Program-made: the position numbers and the translations under genes
Notes under the pieces: model-generated
What the model saw: only the letters and a program-made list of their open reading frames with translations
Databases searched by the model: none
Told to the model about the DNA's origin: nothing
Source: Parafrigoribacterium_A soli
GTDB lineage: Bacteria > Actinomycetota > Actinomycetes > Actinomycetales > Microbacteriaceae
Assembly (NCBI RefSeq): GCF_040227235.1
Contig: NZ_JBELNZ010000002.1
Span: forward strand, 496,001-560,000
Direction: 5' to 3'
Length of the DNA stretch: 64,000 bases
Part shown: piece after piece, positions 35,054 to 43,861 of the stretch
Layout: each line of letters opens with the position of its first letter
Numbering within the stretch: position 1 is the first letter of the stretch

Positions 35054-35731
35054 ATGCGATTGCTTTTCATTCGGCACGCTCAGACGCCGGCAAACGTGCT
35101 CGGTCAGCTGGATACCGACCGACCGGGACCGGGGCTCACGCCGCTAGGCGAACGACAGGCGGCCACCGTTCCCCAGGCACTCGTCGACGAGCCGATCGCC
35201 GCGGTGTTCGCCTCGCCACTCGTGCGCACCCAGCTGACGGCCCAACCCCTCTCGCGCCAGCGCAACCTTGACCTGCGCGTGCTCGCAGGGCTGCGGGAGG
35301 TCGAGGCGGGCTCGCTGGAGAAGCGAAGCGACCGCGAGTCCGTGCGCCGCTATCTCGAGACTGTGTTCTCGTGGGGCTCTGGCGTTCTGGACACGAGGAT
35401 GCCCGGTGGACCCGACGGGCACGAGTTCTTCGGTCGCTTCGACGCAGAGATCGACGCCATCGCCTCCACCGTGCTGAACGATCACACGGAGGAACCGCCT
35501 ACGGCCGCCGTCTTCAGCCACGGCGCCGCGATCCGGGTCTGGACCGCGGCCCGAGTGGGCAACGTTCCTGCCACGTTCGCCGCCGAGCACGAGCTCGACA
35601 ACACGGGCGTCGTCGAGCTCTCCGGCTCGCCCGATGAGGGATGGACCCTGGTGTCGTGGGCCGGGCTGCCCGTCGGTGGACCACAGCTCGTCGACCAGCG
35701 GGCCGAGGACCCGACCGGCGAGCCGGTCTAA
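35054..35731 (+). CDS. Histidine phosphatase family protein
   Basis: A 225-aa phosphoglycerate-mutase-like phosphatase. The phospho-His motif is LLFIRHAQTPANVLGQLD, with Arg and His partners in ASPLVRTQLTAQPL, the acid in LREVEAGSLE and the second His in VFSHGAAIRVW. Length and motifs suit a phosphatase of broad specificity rather than a glycolytic mutase. Substrate unknown. Confidence 0.9.
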   Translation: MRLLFIRHAQTPANVLGQLDTDRPGPGLTPLGERQAATVPQALVDEPIAAVFASPLVRTQLTAQPLSRQRNLDLRVLAGLREVEAGSLEKRSDRESVRRYLETVFSWGSGVLDTRMPGGPDGHEFFGRFDAEIDAIASTVLNDHTEEPPTAAVFSHGAAIRVWTAARVGNVPATFAAEHELDNTGVVELSGSPDEGWTLVSWAGLPVGGPQLVDQRAEDPTGEPV

Positions 35732-35901
35732 GCACGAGCCGGAGTGGCCTCCCAGACGCGGCCGCCGTTTCCCCGGCGATCCCGTCCGGCGCAAGCTGCG
35801 TGTTCCCGGCGAGTGTGCGGGCTACCGGCCCGTGCCGGCGGCGGCCGTGGTGGAATTAACAATGTCCGGCAGCGACATCCGTTCATCAGAGGGAGTCTCT
35901 C

Positions 35902-36357
35902 GTGTCGACCAATACGCGCCTCATGCGCTGTTCCCCCGAAGACGTCTTCGCCGTGCTGGCCGACGGCTGGCTCTTTCCCACCTGGGTGGTCGGTGCCTCC
36001 CGCATGCGCGATGTCGACCAGGACTGGCCGCAGGCGGGCAGCAGCCTGCAGCACTCCTTCGGCGTCTGGCCCGCACTCATCAACGATGAGACGACAGTGC
36101 TCGAGTGGGACCCGCCTCGGCGCATGACGATGCAGCCGAAGGGCTGGCCCGCCGGCGAGGCGCGTGTGGTGATCGAGGTGAAGCCGCGCTCCGGCGGGAG
36201 CGTCGTTCGTCTCAGCGAGCGCGCGGTGCGTGGGCCCGGTTCGCTCGTGCCCGCTCCCCTGCTCGACATTCCGCTGCGCGCCCGCAACCACGAGACTCTG
36301 CGCCGGCTCGCGTTCATCGCCGAGGGCCGCAGAAAGAACGGCGAGCCGTCCGACTGA
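35902..36357 (+). CDS. SRPBCC family protein
   Basis: A 151-aa START/Bet v1-like small-molecule-binding protein. The N-terminus CSPEDVFAVLADGWLFPTWVVGASRMR is a standard SRPBCC opening, and alternating hydrophobic strands follow, closing with the C-terminal helix DIPLRARNHETLRRLAFIAEGR. The GTG at 35902 has GGGAG 6 nt upstream. A role in polyketide/lipid binding or as an uncharacterised toxin-antitoxin-like protein cannot be told apart. Confidence 0.85.
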   Translation: MSTNTRLMRCSPEDVFAVLADGWLFPTWVVGASRMRDVDQDWPQAGSSLQHSFGVWPALINDETTVLEWDPPRRMTMQPKGWPAGEARVVIEVKPRSGGSVVRLSERAVRGPGSLVPAPLLDIPLRARNHETLRRLAFIAEGRRKNGEPSD

Positions 36358-36430
36358 GTCTCCGCTCTGTCGCGAGCGCACCCTCGCATCCGCTCTCGCC
36401 CGTAGTTCGCCTCGCGCACCACGTGCTGCA

Positions 36431-37987
36431 TCAGCGTGCGAATTCACGGTCGTCTGTCAAGGCACGCGTGACCCGCGATCGGTCGTCGGACGCAGATCTT
36501 TGCCGCGCCGCGTCACGCTCCCCGAGCGCGTCTCGTCGCAATTCTCGACGCAGATCAGCCATCGCCAAGCTCGTGCTTCGCATGCGCCGTCGTCGCTGTT
36601 CGGGGTCGATCGACGGCGGCGGTATCAACCAATACTCGGCACCGTTACGTTCGACCTCCCAGTGGTTGTTGTGCAGCAGGAGGTGATGGTGTCGGCAAAG
36701 GAGCACACCGTCTGCCACATCGGTGTTGCCGGCGTCCCTGGCCCAGAACCGAATGTGGTGCGCCTCTGTCCACGATGGCGGTCGTTCGCACCCTGGCCAA
36801 CGGCATCCGCCATCGCGCGCCGCGAGCGCTATGCGCTGCACGCGCGTGTAGAGCCGCTGTTCACGCCCGACATTCAGAGGTTGCCCGTGGTCATCGAAGG
36901 TTATTGCGATCGTCGAGCCACCACAGGCGAGTCGCTCGGCGGTTTCGATTGAGACCGGGCCGGCCTGCCCTTCGATGCGAGCATGACCCGCGCGCGACTG
37001 AAGCGCGCGGCGAGTCACGAGCACGCGCACTGAGGCGGCTCCCGTGCCGAGGAGCTCGCTCGAGTCGGCGTCGGCACCGGCAGCCAGCAGATGCTCGAAC
37101 ACGTCGGAGGCCAGCTGACCCGTCGTGCGGGAATCAGAGGCGATCCGATCGGCGAGTCCGTCGCTGTTCGCCGAGAATCGTGGTCCTCCCCTGCGGGGAG
37201 ACGTCGCTCGATCGAACAGCTCCCCCACCCGGGCAAGGGTTTCCGGATCGAGCGTCCAGACGAGACGGCCCATGCCGTCCTGTCGGCGATAGAGCGCGAG
37301 ATTGCGTGCCGCTCGGCGCTCCGACTCGCGCTCGGCCACGGCAGCGCCATCCACCTCGAGCTCCAGTTCGTCGCGAAGCTGTCGTGCACGGCGATACAAC
37401 CGATCGGCGTCGAGCACCGACGCCTCCAAGCACAAGCGCCGAACCGCTTCGGCCAGCTGTGCTTGCGTCACGAGAGCGGATGGCTGGCCTAAGCCGCGGG
37501 AGATCGACTCGGCACCGCCTACGGATAGTTCGCCCGCGGCAACCGCCCTGGCGACGTGCGCCAACCACGGCTCACTCGCAGCGACAGCACCGTCACCCGT
37601 TACGCCCTCGTTGCCTGACCCTGCTACCAGGTCGACCGCACCCTCGTGACCAACACTCTCGAGAAGACGACCCACCCTGACCGCAGCGGCCGCGTCTCGA
37701 ATCGTCGATCCCGTGGTGACTCGAACGAACTCCTCCGCAGTGCGAAAGCCCTCTCGCTGCGCGAGCCCGCCGCTGCCCAGCTCCGACCGGGAGCGATGCG
37801 CGACCTCCCCGGCGACCACTGCACCCTGCGTCTCCGCCGCTCGTTGGAGCGAGGCCGACAGCCGTGCCACTTCACGGAGCTCCGCGTCGCTGAGCTCCCG
37901 ATACTCGGAGACCTGGGTCGTGAGCGCACCCATGCGATCGACGACTGCGAGGAGCGCCGAGATCAGTGGATGAGCGAGGGAAGCCAT
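36431..37987 (-). CDS. DUF222 / HNH endonuclease (13E12 repeat family)
   Basis: A 518-aa protein of the large actinobacterial 13E12 family. DUF222 occupies about residues 15-340 (SASLQRAAETQGAVVAGEVAHRS, GLAQREGFRTAEEFVRVTTG, GRLVWTLDPETLARVGELFD). The C-terminal HNH nuclease reads RDGGCRWPGCERPP, then EAHHIRFWARD, NTDVADGVLLCRHHHLLLHNN. The ATG at 37987 is chosen because it starts just after a perfect LexA box. Family members are SOS-induced in mycobacteria and may act in DNA repair or recombination, or be mobile. The final ~45 residues are basic. Confidence 0.9.
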   Translation of the reverse strand: MASLAHPLISALLAVVDRMGALTTQVSEYRELSDAELREVARLSASLQRAAETQGAVVAGEVAHRSRSELGSGGLAQREGFRTAEEFVRVTTGSTIRDAAAAVRVGRLLESVGHEGAVDLVAGSGNEGVTGDGAVAASEPWLAHVARAVAAGELSVGGAESISRGLGQPSALVTQAQLAEAVRRLCLEASVLDADRLYRRARQLRDELELEVDGAAVAERESERRAARNLALYRRQDGMGRLVWTLDPETLARVGELFDRATSPRRGGPRFSANSDGLADRIASDSRTTGQLASDVFEHLLAAGADADSSELLGTGAASVRVLVTRRALQSRAGHARIEGQAGPVSIETAERLACGGSTIAITFDDHGQPLNVGREQRLYTRVQRIALAARDGGCRWPGCERPPSWTEAHHIRFWARDAGNTDVADGVLLCRHHHLLLHNNHWEVERNGAEYWLIPPPSIDPEQRRRRMRSTSLAMADLRRELRRDALGERDAARQRSASDDRSRVTRALTDDREFAR

Positions 37988-38003
37988 ACGACGATTCTCG
38001 TCA

Positions 38004-38021
38004 TTCGAACGTGTGTTCGAA
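38004..38021. promoter_or_regulatory. LexA (SOS) box of the HNH nuclease gene
   Basis: TTCGAAC (38004-38010) and GTTCGAA (38015-38021) form a perfect dyad around GTGT. This equals the actinobacterial LexA consensus TCGAAC-N4-GTTCGA. Its edge lies 17 bp upstream of the HNH gene ATG, a position expected to block transcription until DNA damage. Confidence 0.88.
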
Positions 38022-38099
38022 AGACGCTGCGCCGAATCTGGGGATAAGTGGTCAGCGGGGCGGCCTGTGGCGGAGAAGTCAACGAACGCACATGGAGCG

Positions 38100-38540
38100 T
38101 CACACCGCAGCGTCGCCCTCGAACCGATAGTCATCCTGCGCCACCCAGCGCACTCCCGCCCTGTGGCTTACGAGAATCGCACGAAGTGGCACCTGGGCAG
38201 CGTCGCAGGCGAGGTGGAGCGCGCGGGCCCAGGCGATGTCGGCGGGACCCAGCTCGGCATCCGCGTATCGCTCAAGAACGAAGATGAACGAGTGCGCACC
38301 GGCCAGGTCTTTGAAGCGGGCGAGCAGGGCGCCGAGGGTCTCATCCTCCGGGCCTGGCGGCATGAGCGGCATGCCTTCGAGTGGCACGATCAGCGGCAGT
38401 TGCACATCGTCGACGTCGAGAAAGAGCAGCCACAATTGTCGTCTGATCGCGCGACCGAGTAGCTCGGCGACCCGTTCCTCGATGAGAGCGTCGGTCGTGA
38501 GCGGCTGCAGCTTCGCTTCGTCATAGGTTGTAGGTTTCAT
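38100..38540 (-). CDS. Conserved hypothetical protein, 146 aa
   Basis: A soluble alpha/beta protein (MKPTTYDEAKLQPLTTDALIEERV...). Visible features are a hydrophobic strand LWLLFLDVDDVQLPLIVPL, a Pro-rich loop GMPLMPPGPED, SFIFVLERYADAEL and a C-terminal DDYRFEGDAAV. No catalytic motif or family name is recognised. It is divergent from RNase HI and points toward the SOS-controlled HNH gene; its stop is about 80 bp before the LexA box, which belongs to the next gene. Confidence 0.72.
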   Translation of the reverse strand: MKPTTYDEAKLQPLTTDALIEERVAELLGRAIRRQLWLLFLDVDDVQLPLIVPLEGMPLMPPGPEDETLGALLARFKDLAGAHSFIFVLERYADAELGPADIAWARALHLACDAAQVPLRAILVSHRAGVRWVAQDDYRFEGDAAV

Positions 38541-38690
38541 CGGGCCATCATCGGATGCGCGCAGACGCCACTTCGGCGCGCGATGAAAGCGGTGCGGAAA
38601 CCGCGGTTGGAACAGCGTGGGGAGGAGGGGAGGCCGGGAACGTCCGACGCGCTCAGTACGATTGACCCCGACGAGCCGAGGAGTTCTTGC

Positions 38691-39389
38691 ATGACGATCA
38701 CCGCATCCGCCGATGGTTCCGCGCTCGGCAACCCAGGGCCGGCGGGCTGGGCCTGGTACGTCGATGACGACAACTGGGCGGCTGGCGGCTGGAAGCACGC
38801 GACCAATAACCAGGGCGAGCTGACGGCGGTGCTCGAACTGTTCCGGGCGACGGAACACGCCGGCGACGACCTCCTCATCCTGTGCGACAGCCAATACGTG
38901 ATCAATTCCGTGACCAAGTGGATGCCGGGCTGGAAGAAGAAGGGCTGGCGCAAGGGCGACGGCAAGCCCGTGATGAACGTCGAGTTGCTCAAGGAGATCG
39001 ACGCCGCCATCGCCGGGCGCAGCTACCGCTTCGAATGGGTGCGCGGCCACGTCGGTCACGTTCTCAACGAGGCCGCGGATGCGCGTGCCCGCGGAGCAGC
39101 GGAGGCCTACCAGCGCGGCACGGCCGTTCCCTCCGGCCCCGGCTGGACCGGCGGCTCCGGGCACTCCGTGACCGCCGACCCACCGACACTGCCGAACCGC
39201 GTCGACTCCGCTCCCATGGCCACACAGGACGAGGCCGACTGGACCGCCGCCGATGACGCGCTGTTCTCCCTCGACGAGGAGTGGCACACGATCGAACTGC
39301 CGCTCACCGCGACCGAGCTGCAGCGCCTGACCGTTCGAGCTCGCGAGGCCGGCGTCACGCCGGAAGAGTTGCTGCGCGGACTGATCTGA
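38691..39389 (+). CDS. rnhA: Ribonuclease HI with C-terminal extension
   Basis: A 232-aa enzyme cleaving RNA in RNA:DNA hybrids. The four acidic residues are Asp8 (TASADGSALGNPGPAGWAW), Glu43 (NNQGELTAV), Asp66 (LCDSQYVIN) and Asp130 (NEAADARARGAA), with WVRGHVGHVLNE supplying the His loop. The catalytic domain ends near residue 142; the remaining ~90 residues are an extension with a flexible part and a closing helical segment (TATELQRLTVRAREAGVTPEELL) like a small ribbon-helix-helix unit. GAGGAG precedes the ATG. Confidence 0.93.
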   Translation: MTITASADGSALGNPGPAGWAWYVDDDNWAAGGWKHATNNQGELTAVLELFRATEHAGDDLLILCDSQYVINSVTKWMPGWKKKGWRKGDGKPVMNVELLKEIDAAIAGRSYRFEWVRGHVGHVLNEAADARARGAAEAYQRGTAVPSGPGWTGGSGHSVTADPPTLPNRVDSAPMATQDEADWTAADDALFSLDEEWHTIELPLTATELQRLTVRAREAGVTPEELLRGLI

Positions 39390-39439
39390 GCCGCTCGGCT
39401 CGCAGCCGTTTCCGCACCTCGAAGAGGCATCATGGATGA

Positions 39440-40453
39440 ATGGACGCCGTCGCCGCGCTGCACGAGATCGCCTTCTGGCTCGAGCGTGAACTGGCGCCAA
39501 CCTTCAAGGTGAAGGCGTTCCGCACCGCAGCAGCGACCATCGAGGTGTACTCGCCGGAGGAGCTGGCAGCGCGGTCGAGGGACGGCCGGCTGGGGCGCAC
39601 GAAGGGCATCGGCGATCGCACCCGTCAGGTGATCGAACAGGCGCTGGCAGGCCAGGTGCCCGAGTACCTTGCGGACCTGCGCGAGCACGGCGCGCATCCG
39701 TTGGCGGAGGGCGGCGAACAGCTCGCACTCCGCGGCGACCTGCACAGTCACACGGAGTGGTCTGACGGGGGCTCTCCGATCGAGGCGATGGTAGAGGCCG
39801 CGGCCATGCTCGGCCGGGAATACCTCGCGATCACCGATCACTCCCCCAGCCTCAAGATCGCCCACGGACTGACCGAGGAGCGGCTCACCGCGCAGCTGGA
39901 GCGCATCGGACAGATCTCAGCAAGCTCCGCTGGCCCCACGCGCATTCTGACCGGCATCGAGGCCGACATCCTCGAGGGCGGCAAGCTCGACCAATCCGAT
40001 CGAATGCTGTCGCGGCTGGATGTGGTGGTGGCGAGCGTGCACTCGAAGCTCCGCGCCGAGTCGTCAGTCATGACGAGACGGATGCTGGGCGGCATCCGGA
40101 ACCCGCACACCACGGTCCTGGGTCACTGCACGGGCCGCCTCGTTCAGGGTACTCGCGGCACCCGCCCGCAATCGGCCTTCGACGCGAAGCGCGTGTTCGC
40201 GGCCTGCGCCGAGCACAACGTGGCGGTCGAGATCAATTCACGGCCCGAGCGCCAGGACCCGCCGGACGATCTCATTCGGCTCGCCCTCGACGCCGGATGC
40301 CTGTTCAGCATCGACAGCGACGCTCACGCACCGGGACAGCTCGACTTTCTGCAGTACGGCGCAGCCCGCGCAGTCGCCAACGGCGTGCCAGCCGAGAGGA
40401 TCATCACGACCTGGCCGGTGGACAAGCTCCTCGACTGGGCACGCGGTAAGTAG
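39440..40453 (+). CDS. PHP-domain protein with N-terminal HhH (PolX C-terminal-like)
   Basis: A 337-aa protein made of a helix-hairpin-helix region (residues 1-85; SRDGRLGRTKGIGDRTRQVIEQAL) and a PHP phosphoesterase domain. Metal ligands are visible in GDLHSHTEWSDGGS, YLAITDHSPS, GIEADIL, VVASVHSKL, LGHCTGR and SIDSDAHAP. This layout is that of a family X DNA polymerase lacking the polymerase domain, so it is probably a 3'-5' exonuclease or AP-endonuclease-like DNA repair enzyme, as known for PolX PHP domains. It follows RNase HI on the same strand after 50 bp. Confidence 0.88.
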   Translation: MDAVAALHEIAFWLERELAPTFKVKAFRTAAATIEVYSPEELAARSRDGRLGRTKGIGDRTRQVIEQALAGQVPEYLADLREHGAHPLAEGGEQLALRGDLHSHTEWSDGGSPIEAMVEAAAMLGREYLAITDHSPSLKIAHGLTEERLTAQLERIGQISASSAGPTRILTGIEADILEGGKLDQSDRMLSRLDVVVASVHSKLRAESSVMTRRMLGGIRNPHTTVLGHCTGRLVQGTRGTRPQSAFDAKRVFAACAEHNVAVEINSRPERQDPPDDLIRLALDAGCLFSIDSDAHAPGQLDFLQYGAARAVANGVPAERIITTWPVDKLLDWARGK

Positions 40454-40465
40454 AAGCGTCGCCGC

Positions 40466-40687
40466 CTACCTCGATGCCTCGTTCTCGATGTCCTCCGCGA
40501 GATTGTCGATCGCTTCCGGCCGCAGTTCTACGCCGGCCTCCGCGAGGCGCTCCTCGAGCGCGATCGTCACGTCCTCGATGAGGCCCGGCTGGATGTCTTC
40601 GAGCACCTGCTCGGCCACCCTCTCGATCTTCTCCTCGGTAGGGTCTTCCACCCCGTCGTTGGCTACGTCGGCCACAAAATCGGCCAT
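40466..40687 (-). CDS. Small acidic helical protein, 73 aa
   Basis: MADFVADVANDGVEDPTEEK... is an acidic, probably all-helical protein with repeated amphipathic patterns (IERVAEQVLEDI, LEERLAEAGVEL, IDNLAEDIENEA). No Cys or membrane helix. It is 24 bp downstream of the DUF2188-like gene on the same strand, so the two are likely co-expressed. Family not recognised. Confidence 0.7.
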   Translation of the reverse strand: MADFVADVANDGVEDPTEEKIERVAEQVLEDIQPGLIEDVTIALEERLAEAGVELRPEAIDNLAEDIENEASR

Positions 40688-40711
40688 GTTTTCACGCCCA
40701 TTCCACTCGTT

Positions 40712-40912
40712 CTACTCGCCCGGATCCGTGATGGTGCCGGTCGACTCGGCATCCGCAACCGTGTGCGTCGTGCCACGCTCAGCGGCAAGCGCGCGTCCCG
40801 CGTCCACCGCCTCCTGCCTGCTCGAAAAGCTCCTGGAGCGCTCCGGCTCGCCGACGACCCGATTCACCCACTGCCCCCGGTTATCGAAGGTCTCCACGTC
40901 TCCATCGCTCAC
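40712..40912 (-). CDS. DUF2188-like small protein
   Basis: A 66-aa protein begun at a GTG at 40912 with AGGAAC directly upstream. The pattern VETFDNRGQWVNRVVGEPERSRSFSSRQEAVDAGRALAAERGTTHTVADAESTGTI matches DUF2188, a short beta-beta-alpha-beta fold in which a xT-KxxA-xxxGRxLA helix is followed by a GxI ending. Such proteins are common stress-associated small genes of unknown role. Written for the family: the two strands, helix and closing strand are all present, so it is complete. Confidence 0.75.
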   Translation of the reverse strand: MSDGDVETFDNRGQWVNRVVGEPERSRSFSSRQEAVDAGRALAAERGTTHTVADAESTGTITDPGE

Positions 40913-41119
40913 GTTCCTGCCCTCCCGGCTCTCCACATCCAGCCCACCGACGTGCGTTCTGCGCGACGGCCTCGGCAGATGCCGACGACCATCGGATGCG
41001 GTGCGCTCGCCATTCCAGACAACGCGCTTCGACGCGCCTTGGCAAGCCCTTTGCATCGAAGTCACAGGACCGCTCGTGGTGGCGGCGAGTCGCGCCCGCT
41101 TCACCTGCGCTGCGCGACG

Positions 41120-41899
41120 CTATCCAACCGAGCGCAGCGTGAGGATCTGCTCGGCACGTCCGAACGGCCCCGTGAGGTCGTGCAGCACCGTCGAGGTGAG
41201 TCCGATGCCGTCGGAGCCGAAGCTCACCGAGTTCTGCAGGCCGAGCCACTCGCCGCTCGGCTCGCGATACAGGTGGATCTGCAGGTCGACATTCGGAAAC
41301 AGGTACTCCTGCGGCTTCACCCGGGTGGCGATTCCGTTGGTGGTGTCGACCAGCCCGATCAGTCGAGCGAAATCCGAAAACGGCACGTCGACCAGCGGAT
41401 GTTTCGCACGAATCCACGCACGTCCGCGACCCGCCGCGTGGTCGGGAAGCGGTCGCACATCGATCGACTGGATATAGCCGCCCGCCCACTCTTCCATGGC
41501 GACCGGGTCTTCCACGGCATCCGGGCCTGAAATGCGGTCGTCGTCGATCGCGGCGATCGCGGAGGTGTCGGAACGCACCAAGCGCCAGGCCGTCGCCCGC
41601 ACGGCCGCGCGACCACCGGAGACGAGCTCGGCCTGCACGAGCTCGATGGTGCGTCCGGGGCGCAGCATGGTGGTGACGATGTCGAACTCGCCACCCGGAA
41701 TCAGGCCCAGGATGTCGTAGCTGATGCGCGCGATGCGCAGTTCCGGACGAGGCTGAAACAGTTCGAGGCTGTGCGCGAGGATGCCCGCCACCGGCGCCAT
41801 GTGCTGCTCGTGCGGGTTCCACGCGCCCTGCGCATGCACGGTCGATTCGAAGCGGCCGTCGCGCCTGGAATGGTAGTACGGCTCGATCTCACTGCTCAC
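41120..41899 (-). CDS. TesB-like acyl-CoA thioesterase family protein
   Basis: A 259-aa double hot-dog protein. The first hot dog has AWNPHEQHMAPVAGILAHSLELF and ISYDILGLIPGGEFDIVTTMLRPGRTIELVQAELVSGGRAAVRATAW, a close match to thioesterase-superfamily 4HBT_3 strands; the second has RLIGLVDTTNGIATRV and a C-terminal SVSFGSDGIGLTSTVLHDLTGPFGRAEQILTLR. It probably hydrolyses acyl-CoA thioesters. GTG start at 41899. The 207-bp gap to the DUF2188-like gene shows no feature. Confidence 0.85.
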   Translation of the reverse strand: MSSEIEPYYHSRRDGRFESTVHAQGAWNPHEQHMAPVAGILAHSLELFQPRPELRIARISYDILGLIPGGEFDIVTTMLRPGRTIELVQAELVSGGRAAVRATAWRLVRSDTSAIAAIDDDRISGPDAVEDPVAMEEWAGGYIQSIDVRPLPDHAAGRGRAWIRAKHPLVDVPFSDFARLIGLVDTTNGIATRVKPQEYLFPNVDLQIHLYREPSGEWLGLQNSVSFGSDGIGLTSTVLHDLTGPFGRAEQILTLRSVG

Positions 41900-41950
41900 C
41901 GACTCAGCCTACTGAGCCGAGCCGCGAACTACCGGCGCCCTCCCCGACCG

Positions 41951-42826
41951 TCAGGCGACAGCCAACCGGAACACGTCCGCGTTTCTGGCTATGTAGTCCT
42001 CGATCGTCGCCGCGGCGTGACCCGTTACCCGCTCGACACTGTCTGTGACAAACGAAGCCTTGTCGTCGCGGAAGAGCTGGTACATTTCCTCGAAATGCTC
42101 AGCCTCCCAGAGCTCCAGACCGCGGGCGAGCGACGATTCGCGGATGTCTGCCGGCGTGATTTCCACGACCTCGATCTGCTGGCCGCTGATAGAACCGACG
42201 AGCTTCGCGATCTCGTAGTAGGTGATCGCACGCGGACCGGTGAGGGCGATGGTTTCGCCATCCCAGTCAGGTTTCGTCAGCACTCGCGCAGCCACGTCCC
42301 CCACATCCGCGGCATCGATCATGCTGAGACCCGCTTGGGCGATGGCGTTGGGCAGCTTTCCGGTGGCTTTGATCGCCGGGAGCATGACCTGGTTGATCGC
42401 CGACTGCATGAAGGCGTTCGGGCGAAGAATCACGAAAGGCTGACCGCTCGCCTTGAGAATCTCTTCGACCTCCCAGTGCTCACGGGATGCCAGCGGTCCC
42501 CCCGCGTGCACAGTGGACGATGTGGCGCTGAGCTTGACGATCTTTATGGCGGTGCGACGGAGCTCGCGAATCACCCGCAATTGCAGGTCAGCCTGTGCGT
42601 TGCCGTGCGGCGTCAACAGGAACAGCGCATCCACGCCATCGGTCGCTGAGTGCAGAATCGCGTGGTCATTGATATCACCCTCAATCACCTCGACGGCGGG
42701 TCCAAAGATCTGCCGGGCCTTCTCGCCATTCCGCACGATGACGCGCGTCTGGGTGCCTTGAGCGAGCAGAGCTCTGACGACATGCGGCCCGACAGTGCCA
42801 GTGGAGCCGAGAACGAGAACAGTCAT
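41951..42826 (-). CDS. NmrA-type NAD(P)-binding reductase
   Basis: A 291-aa atypical short-chain dehydrogenase. The dinucleotide-binding motif TVLVLGSTGTVGPHVVRALL opens the protein at the ATG chosen (42826); EGDINDHAILHSATDGVDALFLLTPHG and RPNAFMQSAINQVMLPAI follow. This matches the NmrA/HSCARG group, which sense NADPH/NADP+ or reduce quinones; the classical YxxxK site is not evident. It is divergent from a LysR regulator with a 102-bp spacer carrying two dyads, so it is the likely target of that regulator. Confidence 0.9.
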   Translation of the reverse strand: MTVLVLGSTGTVGPHVVRALLAQGTQTRVIVRNGEKARQIFGPAVEVIEGDINDHAILHSATDGVDALFLLTPHGNAQADLQLRVIRELRRTAIKIVKLSATSSTVHAGGPLASREHWEVEEILKASGQPFVILRPNAFMQSAINQVMLPAIKATGKLPNAIAQAGLSMIDAADVGDVAARVLTKPDWDGETIALTGPRAITYYEIAKLVGSISGQQIEVVEITPADIRESSLARGLELWEAEHFEEMYQLFRDDKASFVTDSVERVTGHAAATIEDYIARNADVFRLAVA

Positions 42827-42886
42827 GGATTTTCCTTCTTCCTGGGGATTCCCACTCTGCGCCCTCGCGATGATCGAGTCCAACGC

Positions 42887-42923
42887 ATTATCTTGGTGAT
42901 AATGATCGACATAGGCGATCATT
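42887..42923. promoter_or_regulatory. Two adjacent dyads between the NmrA and LysR genes
   Basis: Dyad 1 is ATTATC-TTGGT-GATAAT (42887-42903), a LysR-type T-N11-A palindrome. Dyad 2 is AATGATCG-N7-CGATCATT (42901-42923), ending 5 bp before the LysR ATG. Together they resemble recognition and activation sites of a divergently transcribed LysR pair. Confidence 0.65.
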
Positions 42924-42928
42924 GGTGA

Positions 42929-43819
42929 ATGGACGGAAGACAGCTCGAGTACTTCGTGGCCGTTGCCGAGGAACTGAACTTCACTCGGGCGGCGGTGAAG
43001 CTTTTCGCCGCGCAATCGACAGTGTCGGCAGGAATTCGATCACTCGAGCAGGAACTCGGCGCGACCTTGTTCGATCGGTCCACCAAGATCATCTCGTTGA
43101 CGGCGGCCGGGTCATCGTTGCTGCCCGAAGCGCGCGGCGCGATCGAAGCCCTCGACCGAGTTCGAAGCTCCGTGGCTCTGAACAGCGAGGGTCTACGCGG
43201 AAGGCTCCGAATTGGAACATTCATTGCTCTCGACGCCGTGCGTCTGCCGGAGATCCTCGGTGAATTCCATCGGCGGCATCCGCACGTGGACATTCAACTC
43301 ATCGCGTCACCCTCCGGCTCCACTGGACTGAGTGAAGAGGTGCGCCATGGGCGCGCCGATGTCGCGTTCGCAGGGCTGCCGCTGAGCGACCTCGCCAGCT
43401 TCAACGTTCTTGAGGTGGCACGATCGCCCTTTGTTGCCATCCTGCCCGCTACGCATCCGCTGGCCGCTGGGAGCGAGGTTCGACTCGGTGACCTCGTCAC
43501 CGAGCGGTGGATCGATTCTCCAGCCGGGTACGCCAGCCGCATCGTCTTCGACCGCGTTCTCGCTGAGCGAGGACTCACACGGGTGATCTCCGACGAGGTG
43601 GCGGATGCTGGCGAGATGCCGAAGCTCGTTGCGGCAGGGCTCGGAATCGCAGCAATTCCAGAGATCATCTACCGGCCCGCCGCCGGGGTTGTCGTGCGGC
43701 CGATCGTGGACAGCGACGCCGAACTCGTGCTGACCGTGATCAGTAGGGCGCACCCGGCGCCCGCGACCGCCGCCTTCCTGGCACTGATGTCGGATCGTGA
43801 GCAGCTGGCGCGCACCTGA
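42929..43819 (+). CDS. LysR-family transcriptional regulator
   Basis: A 296-aa regulator. The winged helix-turn-helix is residues 1-65 (MDGRQLEYFVAVAEELNFTRAA...TVSAGIRSLEQELGATLFDR), followed by a helical linker and two effector-binding lobes (RLRIGTFIALDAVRLPEILGEFHRRHPHVDI; VAAGLGIAAIPEIIYRP). It presumably controls the divergent NmrA reductase through the dyads in the shared spacer, possibly in response to a quinone or oxidant; the effector is unknown. Confidence 0.93.
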   Translation: MDGRQLEYFVAVAEELNFTRAAVKLFAAQSTVSAGIRSLEQELGATLFDRSTKIISLTAAGSSLLPEARGAIEALDRVRSSVALNSEGLRGRLRIGTFIALDAVRLPEILGEFHRRHPHVDIQLIASPSGSTGLSEEVRHGRADVAFAGLPLSDLASFNVLEVARSPFVAILPATHPLAAGSEVRLGDLVTERWIDSPAGYASRIVFDRVLAERGLTRVISDEVADAGEMPKLVAAGLGIAAIPEIIYRPAAGVVVRPIVDSDAELVLTVISRAHPAPATAAFLALMSDREQLART

Positions 43820-43841
43820 GCACGATGCGATAAGAAGTGCA

Positions 43842-43861
43842 GCGCGCGACAATGAGCGCGC
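43842..43861 (+). terminator. Short GC hairpin after the LysR gene
   Basis: GCGCGC (43842-43847) and GCGCGC (43856-43861) pair around an 8-nt loop, 23 nt past the LysR stop. There is no U-tract, so a terminator role is uncertain. Confidence 0.3.

Noticed and set aside
40913..41119. 207-bp gap between the DUF2188-like and thioesterase genes
   Set aside because: Reads of both strands gave only shadow frames and no clear dyad; nothing supported.
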